From Bacteroidales bacterium (GTDB lineage Bacteria > Bacteroidota > Bacteroidia > Bacteroidales > UBA932): a stretch of DNA of 39,319 bases. Position 1 is the first letter of the stretch; every line of letters starts with the position of its first letter. Under the pieces are notes generated by a model that worked only from the letters and a program-made list of their open reading frames with translations, had not been told where the DNA came from and made no database searches. The stretch covers positions 1 through 39,319 of the forward strand of contig JAFQHE010000065.1 in assembly GCA_017398125.1 (NCBI GenBank), in the 5' to 3' direction. A program made the translations under genes and the position numbers. This document shows positions 33,613 through 39,319 of this stretch, piece by piece.

Positions 33613-36120
33613 TTAATTATTTTCCTGTTCTGCAGTCTGCTCTTCCTGAACTTTGTCTTCACTCTTGTTCACGACACATACAGCTGCAATACTGTCTCCT
33701 TCCCTTATATTTATAAGTTTTACACCTTGCGTTGCCCTTCCTGCCACTCTGATTGCAGATACCGCAAGTCTGATTGTAATACCAGATTTGTTTATGATCA
33801 TCAAGTCATTATCATCATTTACCGACTTGAGTGCAATCAGATTACCAGTCTTTTCAGTAATGTTCAGTGTCTTTACACCTTTACCGCCTCTGTTAGTTAT
33901 ACGGTAATCATCAAGCTCTGATCTCTTGCCGAATCCGTTCTCACTGACTACAAGGATAGTGTTGTTTTTCTGCTCCTCATTTTCAGGATCTACACAAATC
34001 ATACCAATCACCTCATCCTGCTCAGATAATGTGATACCCCTGACGCCGGCTGCAGTTCTTCCAATAGCCCTGCAATCCTCCTCGTTAAACCTTACACACT
34101 TGCCATCACGACCCGCAATAAGTATCTGGCTTGAACCATTTGTAAGCATAGCCTCAAGGAGTTCATCACCCTCTTTAATTGTAATTGCATTGACACCATT
34201 GACTCTCGGACGTGAATATGCCTCCAATGATGTCTTCTTTACAACACCCTGTTTGGTGCCCAATACTATATAATTGTTATTTATATAGTCTTCATCATTT
34301 AGGGTCTTTACATTGATGTATGCACAAACCTTATCTTCCGGCTCAATATTGATGACATTCTGGATAGCCCTTCCTTTTGAAGTCTTGGTGCCTTCAGGAA
34401 TTTCATAAACTTTCAACCAGAAACATTTTCCGTTCTTAGTAAAGAAGAGCATTGTGCTGTGCATGTTTGCAACATATATATGCTCGATAAAGTCCTCTTC
34501 ACGGGTAGTTGAACCTTTTGCACCAACTCCACCCCTATTCTGAAGTTTGTATTCAGAAAGAGGAGTCCTCTTTATGTATCCCAGATGCGAAATTGTAATT
34601 ACCACATCTTCATTAGGGTAGAAATCCTCAGGATTGAAATCATCGGCAGTGCGCTCAATTGCTGTTCTGCGCGGATCGCCATATTTCTCCTTGAGAGCAG
34701 TCAGCTCATCGCAAATAATATCCATCTGTAGTGAATAATTGGCAAGAACCTCCTTCAAATGGTTAATGAGCTGCATAATTTCATCATACTCACTCTGCAA
34801 CTTTATTCTCTCCAAACCTGCCAACTGACGCAATCTCATCTCAACAATTGCAGATGCCTGGATCTCAGAAAATCCGAAACGATCCATAAGGGCACTCTTG
34901 GCTTCGTCAACAGTCTTGGATGCACGAATTATTGCAATTACCTCATCGATAAAGTCAAGTGCCTTAAGCAAACCTTCAAGAATATGAGCTCTCGCCTCTG
35001 CCTTCTTCAATTCAAACTGAGCCCTGCGCACCACTACCTCATGTCTGTGGCGGACAAAATATTTGATGAGCTGCTTGAGGTTGAGAAGACGTGGCCTTCC
35101 ATCTACAAGTGCAATATTGTTTACAGAGAAGCTTGACTGCAACTGTGTATATTTGAACAATGTATTGAGAACAACATTCGCAACGGCACCCATCTTCAGT
35201 TTGATGACGATACGCATACCCTTACGGTCACTCTCATCATTCACATAGGATATACCCTCAATTTTCTTGTCCTCCACAAGTTCCGCTATCTTCTCAATCA
35301 GCTCCCTCTTGTTCACCATGTAAGGTATCTCAGTAACAACGATGGTCTCCCTACCGCTGTCACTTACCTCTATCTCAGTCTTTGCCCTTACAACAATTCT
35401 GCCTCTTCCTGTATCAAAAGCATCCTTGATGCCCTGGGTGCCGAGGATGATGCCGCCTGTAGGAAAATCAGGTCCCTGAACATGCTCCATCAGTTCATCT
35501 GTTGTAATGTCATTATTCCTTATATAGGCAATTATGGCATCACTTATTTCCGAAAGATTGTGAGGAGCCATATTTGTTGCCATACCCACAGCAATACCCG
35601 ACGCACCGTTCAAAAGAAGCAGCGGAGCCTTTGACGGAAGCACGACAGGCTCTTTAAGGGTATCATCAAAGTTGTTCTTGAAATCTACAGTATCCTTGTC
35701 AAGATCCATAAGCACCTCTTCTGCCAATGGATTGAATCTTGCCTCGGTATAACGCATGGCCGCAGCCGAATCGCCATCAATGGATCCAAAGTTTCCTTGG
35801 CCCTGGACAAGCATGTAGCGCAAGCTCCAGTTCTGGGCCATTCTCACCATTGCTTCATATACACTGGAATCACCGTGAGGGTGATATTTACCCAACACCT
35901 CACCCACAATACGGGCGGACTTTTTGAATTGACCTCCAGAAGTCAAACCCAGCTCACTCATACCGAACAATACTCTTCTATGCACAGGCTTCATTCCATC
36001 TCTCACATCCGGGAGTGCACGGGCTACAATAACAGACATTGAATAATCAATATAAGCACTCTTCATTTGATCTTCAATGTTTATTTGCTGTATCCTTCCT
36101 TTTGTTTCTTCTATTTCCAT
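33613..36120 (-). CDS. gyrA: DNA gyrase subunit A
   Basis: An 835-residue type IIA topoisomerase subunit that cuts and rejoins DNA to introduce negative supercoils with GyrB and ATP. The catalytic Tyr is Y124 in AAMRYTEAR. The quinolone-resistance region reads HGDSSVYE: S85 (E. coli S83) and E89 (E. coli D87). Both are residues expected in susceptible enzymes. The GyrA box, needed for supercoiling, is QNRGGVG (527-533), a variant of QRRGGKG, which separates it from topoisomerase IV ParC. The acidic tail ends at [10 protein letters not shown]. It starts divergently from clpC across a 95-base gap and leads the TPR gene. Confidence 0.97.
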   Translation of the reverse strand: MEIEETKGRIQQINIEDQMKSAYIDYSMSVIVARALPDVRDGMKPVHRRVLFGMSELGLTSGGQFKKSARIVGEVLGKYHPHGDSSVYEAMVRMAQNWSLRYMLVQGQGNFGSIDGDSAAAMRYTEARFNPLAEEVLMDLDKDTVDFKNNFDDTLKEPVVLPSKAPLLLLNGASGIAVGMATNMAPHNLSEISDAIIAYIRNNDITTDELMEHVQGPDFPTGGIILGTQGIKDAFDTGRGRIVVRAKTEIEVSDSGRETIVVTEIPYMVNKRELIEKIAELVEDKKIEGISYVNDESDRKGMRIVIKLKMGAVANVVLNTLFKYTQLQSSFSVNNIALVDGRPRLLNLKQLIKYFVRHRHEVVVRRAQFELKKAEARAHILEGLLKALDFIDEVIAIIRASKTVDEAKSALMDRFGFSEIQASAIVEMRLRQLAGLERIKLQSEYDEIMQLINHLKEVLANYSLQMDIICDELTALKEKYGDPRRTAIERTADDFNPEDFYPNEDVVITISHLGYIKRTPLSEYKLQNRGGVGAKGSTTREEDFIEHIYVANMHSTMLFFTKNGKCFWLKVYEIPEGTKTSKGRAIQNVINIEPEDKVCAYINVKTLNDEDYINNNYIVLGTKQGVVKKTSLEAYSRPRVNGVNAITIKEGDELLEAMLTNGSSQILIAGRDGKCVRFNEEDCRAIGRTAAGVRGITLSEQDEVIGMICVDPENEEQKNNTILVVSENGFGKRSELDDYRITNRGGKGVKTLNITEKTGNLIALKSVNDDNDLMIINKSGITIRLAVSAIRVAGRATQGVKLINIREGDSIAAVCVVNKSEDKVQEEQTAEQENN

Positions 36121-36151
36121 CTATTAAAATTTTATGTACAAAAATAACAGC

Positions 36152-36159
36152 CAAAAGTA
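36152..36159 (-). promoter_or_regulatory. Candidate -7 element of gyrA
   Basis: On the minus strand TACTTTTG matches TAnnTTTG exactly, with a predicted leader of about 28 bases. A second exact match, TATTTTTG, lies closer to the gene (36146-36139). Neither has a TTG at the usual upstream spacing. Confidence 0.4.
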
Positions 36160-36168
36160 CGCATTTTT

Positions 36169-36200
36169 TTTGGAATAGTAAAGCTCCATTCGTATTTTCG
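36169..36200 (+). promoter_or_regulatory. Candidate promoter of clpC
   Basis: TTTG (36169-36172), a 20-base spacer and TATTTTCG (36193-36200) fit the layout with one mismatch in the -7 element. The predicted leader is about 12 bases. Confidence 0.4.
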
Positions 36201-36215
36201 CAAAAAAATAATCAG

Positions 36216-38738
36216 ATGCAATTACAGTTATCAGAAGAATTGAATGATATTATCACGTATGCCAAGGAAGAGGCCATAAGGCTCGGCAGCTATACGATAA
36301 CTACTGACCACTTGATTTTGGGCATTTTAAGGCACGGAGAAAATTCGGCATCAGCCTCATTGCACAAATTGGGAATTAATTTGTTTGAGATGAAGAGGAG
36401 CATTGAAGAGAAGATTAAAAAGAGCGAAATAATTCCACTTGACAATGCCCACAGGATAGTTTTGTCAAAAGCAAGCGAAAATGCCCTGAAAGTAATGTAC
36501 CTGGAAGCTCGCGCAATGCGCATTTCACAACCGGAGGCATCACATCTGCTCCTTGCGATATTGAGGGGTCAGGACTGGAGTTTTGCAATTGAGTATCTTG
36601 AGAAGAACAATATAACCTACAGCACTTTGAGAAACAAGATAGATGAGAAGATGAAGGATTCGGGTGTAAGCAACAACGGATTTGGAGTTGAGGAGAATTC
36701 CGAAGAAGGAAAGGTCAACAGAAGAGAGCCTGAAAAGGAGAACAAGAGAGAAAAAACAGACGAGGTGACCACCAAAAATGGCTCCTCTACCCCTGTATTG
36801 GACAGTTTCGGATTTGATCTGACAAAAGCTGCCCTTGAGGATAAGCTTGATCCGGTTGTCGGGAGGGAAAAGGAAATTGAGCGTCTTGCCCAGATACTTG
36901 GAAGGAGAAAAAAGAACAATCCTGTACTGATTGGTGAACCTGGTGTAGGAAAATCTGCAATTGCGGAGGGGCTTGCAATCAGAATAGCGAAAAAGAATGT
37001 TTCACGTATTCTGATGAACAAAAGAATCATCTCTCTTGATATAGGCTCAATTGTAGCCGGAACAAAATACAGAGGCCAATTTGAAGAGCGAATGAAGGCC
37101 ATTCTGAATGAAATGGCAAAGAACCCAAACATCATACTCTTCATTGATGAGATGCACACCCTTGTTGGTGCAGGAGGTGCTGCAGGCTCACTTGATGCTG
37201 CAAATATGCTCAAGCCTGCCCTGGCCCGCGGTGAGATCCAGTGTATTGGAGCAACTACACTTGATGAGTTCCGCCAGTTTATAGAGAAAGATGGTGCGCT
37301 TGAAAGACGCTTCCAGAAAGTTATGGTTGAGGCAACAAATTTTGAAGAGACACTTACCATACTTCAAAACATAAAGGGCCGATACCAGAAACATCATAAC
37401 GTAATCTATACTGATGATGCGCTCAAAGCATGTATAAGTCTGAGTGAGAGATATATTACAGACCGTTGTCTTCCCGACAAAGCCATTGACATCATGGATG
37501 AGGCCGGCAGCCGTGTCCACTTGAAGAACCTCAAGATACCCAAAAAGATCCTTGAGGCTGAGAGCGTTATTGAGACTATAAGGGGAAATAAGCGCAACGC
37601 GGTAGCTGAGCACAGATTTGACAGTGCAGCAAGCTACAGGGATCTTGAAAAGAAAAAGTTGCAGGAACTTGAAGAGTTGCAGTCAAAGTGGTCAGAAAAA
37701 CAGAGCTTGAACCCCAACCGTGTTGACAAGGAGGATATTGCGGAGGTTGTTGGAATGGCTACAAACATTCCGGTCAACAGAATAGCCGAGAGCGAGGGCA
37801 ACAAACTGATGAACATGGCAAAAATCCTTGGCGAAAAGATTATTGGCCAGGATGATGCTGTTGATAAGGTAACACGTGCAATTCAGAGGAACAGAGCCGG
37901 ATTGAAAGATCCCAACAAACCTATCGGGACATTCCTTTTCCTTGGTCCTACAGGTGTCGGCAAGACCCAACTGGCCAAGATGCTCGCACAATATATGTTT
38001 GACACCCAGGATGCTCTCATAAGAATCGACATGAGTGAATATATGGAGAAACATGCTGTAAGCAGGCTTATTGGTGCGCCTCCGGGATATGTAGGCTATG
38101 ATGAAGGCGGCCAATTGTCGGAGAGGGTAAGGAGAAAACCTTATTCAGTTGTACTGCTTGACGAAATAGAAAAGGCACACCCCGACATATACAATCTCCT
38201 TTTGCAGGTACTTGATGAAGGCAAACTTACAGACAGTAACGGCAGAAGAATCGATTTCAGGAATACAGTTCTCATCCTTACATCAAACATCGGAACAAAA
38301 GAGCTCAAGGATTTTGGCAAAGGAATGGGATTTGCCAACTCAAGCAAAAGGGATTTTGCAAACAATAATGGCGAAATTATACAAAAGGCCATTCAAAAGA
38401 CCTTTACACCTGAGTTCATAAACAGGATTGACGAACAGATTCTCTTCAACTCTCTAACAAAAGAGGATCTTCAAAAAATCATAGATATTGAGCTCAAGGG
38501 CCTTTATGAGAGGGTAAAACAGGCCGGATACATGCTGAGACTTACAGAAGGGGCCAAGAAATTTGTTGCAGAAGCGGGCTATGACCCTCAATATGGGGCA
38601 AGACCTCTAAAAAGGGCAATTCAGAGATTTGTAGAGGATCCGGTCGCAGAGGCCATCATTTCAAAGAGGGTAAAAACCGGAGGAACAATCACACTTACAT
38701 TAAGCAAAGACAAAAGTACAACTCAAGTCAAAGAGTAG
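36216..38738 (+). CDS. clpC: ClpC-type AAA+ unfoldase
   Basis: An 840-residue HSP100 chaperone that unfolds proteins, usually for ClpP. The N-terminal double Clp-N domain (residues 1-145) is followed by a charged linker (about 150-190). The first AAA+ domain has Walker A GEPGVGKS (240-247) and Walker B ILFIDE (307-312). A short coiled, UVR-like middle region (about 465-495) marks it as ClpC and not ClpB, whose middle domain is much longer. The second AAA+ domain has Walker A GPTGVGKT (577-584) and Walker B VVLLDE (645-650), with a C-terminal ClpB-D2-small domain. ATG 36216 is chosen from the family start MQLQLSEELNDII; an in-frame upstream ATG at 36039 would add 59 residues antisense to gyrA. 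It ends at a strong terminator. Confidence 0.95.
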   Translation: MQLQLSEELNDIITYAKEEAIRLGSYTITTDHLILGILRHGENSASASLHKLGINLFEMKRSIEEKIKKSEIIPLDNAHRIVLSKASENALKVMYLEARAMRISQPEASHLLLAILRGQDWSFAIEYLEKNNITYSTLRNKIDEKMKDSGVSNNGFGVEENSEEGKVNRREPEKENKREKTDEVTTKNGSSTPVLDSFGFDLTKAALEDKLDPVVGREKEIERLAQILGRRKKNNPVLIGEPGVGKSAIAEGLAIRIAKKNVSRILMNKRIISLDIGSIVAGTKYRGQFEERMKAILNEMAKNPNIILFIDEMHTLVGAGGAAGSLDAANMLKPALARGEIQCIGATTLDEFRQFIEKDGALERRFQKVMVEATNFEETLTILQNIKGRYQKHHNVIYTDDALKACISLSERYITDRCLPDKAIDIMDEAGSRVHLKNLKIPKKILEAESVIETIRGNKRNAVAEHRFDSAASYRDLEKKKLQELEELQSKWSEKQSLNPNRVDKEDIAEVVGMATNIPVNRIAESEGNKLMNMAKILGEKIIGQDDAVDKVTRAIQRNRAGLKDPNKPIGTFLFLGPTGVGKTQLAKMLAQYMFDTQDALIRIDMSEYMEKHAVSRLIGAPPGYVGYDEGGQLSERVRRKPYSVVLLDEIEKAHPDIYNLLLQVLDEGKLTDSNGRRIDFRNTVLILTSNIGTKELKDFGKGMGFANSSKRDFANNNGEIIQKAIQKTFTPEFINRIDEQILFNSLTKEDLQKIIDIELKGLYERVKQAGYMLRLTEGAKKFVAEAGYDPQYGARPLKRAIQRFVEDPVAEAIISKRVKTGGTITLTLSKDKSTTQVKE

Positions 38739-38744
38739 AATCTG

Positions 38745-38769
38745 AGAGCCGGTGCAGACCGGCTCTTTT
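38745..38769 (+). terminator. Terminator of clpC
   Basis: AGAGCCGGT (38745-38753) and ACCGGCTCT (38758-38766) are perfect 9-bp arms with a 4-base loop, followed by TTT. It lies 6 bases after the clpC stop. Confidence 0.75.
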
Positions 38770-38831
38770 GGTAATGTGGACAAAATCTGACAAACCAATC
38801 TTCGAAGCAAAAGGCCGGCTAATGTCCTGGG

Positions 38832-39319
38832 ATGCTGAGTAAGCCATTGAAGGCACTCTCTTTCTATGTGCGAATACTCCGAGCTGTCTATAATCGTGCA
38901 GTTGAAAAGGAATTGACCACCAATCGAAACTCTTTCAAACACGTTTATACAGGTATTGATAAGACTATTAAGCGAGCCATTCCATTAAAAGCAATCAAGC
39001 AAATTAAGAACCTCGACTTCTCATTGCAATCATCGTTGGATTTTGCAAGGGATATGTTTCTCTTCTCGTTTTATACTCGTAGTATGTCATTTATTGATAT
39101 GGCATACCTCAAAAAGAAAGACCTTGCGAATGGCATACTCTCATATCGCAGACGCAAAACGGGGCAACAACTTTTTATCCGTTGGGGAAAGTGTATGCAA
39201 GAGATTGTAGATAAATACGATACAGATTACTACAGCCCATATTTGCTACCCATTCTCAAATATCCATACGATAGAAGCCAATATAAGAATATGCTTTATC
39301 GTACCAATAAATCATTGAA
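38832..39319 (+). pseudogene. N-terminally truncated tyrosine recombinase (integrase), running off the right edge
   Basis: An open frame begins at ATG 38832, 10 bases after an in-frame stop (38820-38822), and continues past the window end (at least 162 codons). From about the ninth residue (LSFYVRILRAVYNRAVEKEL) it matches Bacteroidetes tyrosine recombinases of conjugative or mobilisable elements: the end of the core-binding SAM-like domain, then the catalytic domain with the first catalytic Arg in SFYTRSMSFIDMAYL and the conserved Lys region RRRKTGQQLF. The HxxR and Tyr motifs would lie beyond 39319. Complete relatives have about 200 further N-terminal residues (arm-binding and most of the core-binding domain), which are absent. 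I infer a decayed copy left beside clpC. An active short form is less likely. Confidence 0.75.

Noticed and set aside
36039-36215. Extended N-terminus of ClpC
   Set aside because: It runs antisense into gyrA and the divergent promoter region; the Clp-N domain begins at ATG 36216.
36617-37360. 247-codon frame on the minus strand
   Set aside because: It lies wholly inside clpC, whose protein motifs are intact throughout; it is Ser/Pro-rich and has no family features.
38774-38843. 22-codon frame just after the clpC terminator
   Set aside because: Too short, and it does not resemble the missing recombinase N-terminus.
1-39319. CRISPR arrays, tRNA/rRNA genes, intact insertion sequences, toxin-antitoxin or defence clusters
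   Set aside because: I looked for regular repeats, cloverleaf-like segments and transposase or defence motifs in the gaps and unexplained frames and found none apart from the recombinase fragment at the right edge.

Overview
This window looks like chromosomal DNA of a Bacteroidales (Bacteroidota) bacterium with moderate-to-low GC. Several things point that way. The primary sigma factor is the short 286-residue type without region 1.1. There is an S46 dipeptidyl-peptidase of the DPP11 type and a single-RRM RNA-binding protein. The dihydroorotase carries a DQVH motif that I recall from Porphyromonas relatives. Shine-Dalgarno sequences are mostly absent, and the gene fronts repeatedly carry the Bacteroidetes -7 element TAnnTTTG, in some cases with a TTG/TTTG about 19-23 bases upstream. 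A ptb-buk pair suggests butyrate production. I cannot name the genus.

Layout. 1-429 is AT-rich non-coding DNA. 430-3533 (+) holds a dolichol-phosphate-mannose-synthase-like glycosyltransferase, dihydroorotase and an EamA transporter. 3566-7530 (-) holds a CLC anion transporter followed by the RNA-binding protein Tex. 7620-8009 (-) is a small conserved acidic protein with its own promoter and terminator. 8077-16101 (-) is a long co-directional block transcribed as rpoD, M3 peptidase lipoprotein, AGCS amino-acid symporter, argS, ygiQ. 16164-17591 (-) is a periplasmic DegQ/HtrA protease. 17684-20182 (+) holds dnaN, a DnaQ-like exonuclease and a degenerate FAH-fold protein. 20204-21469 (-) is an HI0933-type flavoprotein.

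21685-22854 (+) is a solitary BtuF/FepB-like binding lipoprotein with a long structured leader. 22951-26198 (-) is ackA-ptb-buk. 26314-27267 (-) is a lipid kinase. 27324-28415 (+) is a core-only ComEC. 28591-28845 (+) is the RRM protein. 28935-30950 (-) is DPP11. 31051-32160 (+) is an AI-2E family permease. 32268-36120 (-) is gyrA followed by a TPR protein. 36216-38738 (+) is ClpC. 38832 to the right edge is an N-terminally truncated tyrosine recombinase, the only clear mobile-element trace.

How the genes work together. DPP11, the M3 dipeptidase and the AGCS symporter fit a peptide-fermenting lifestyle, and ackA-ptb-buk provides substrate-level ATP from acyl-phosphates. The remainder is replication, transcription, translation and quality-control housekeeping. 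I found no CRISPR array, tRNA, rRNA, intact transposon, toxin-antitoxin pair or obvious defence island. No clearly new system stands out. The best leads are the structured leader before the binding lipoprotein, the FAH-fold pseudoenzyme beside dnaN/exonuclease, the core-only ComEC, the dyad over the rpoD promoter and the recombinase fragment.
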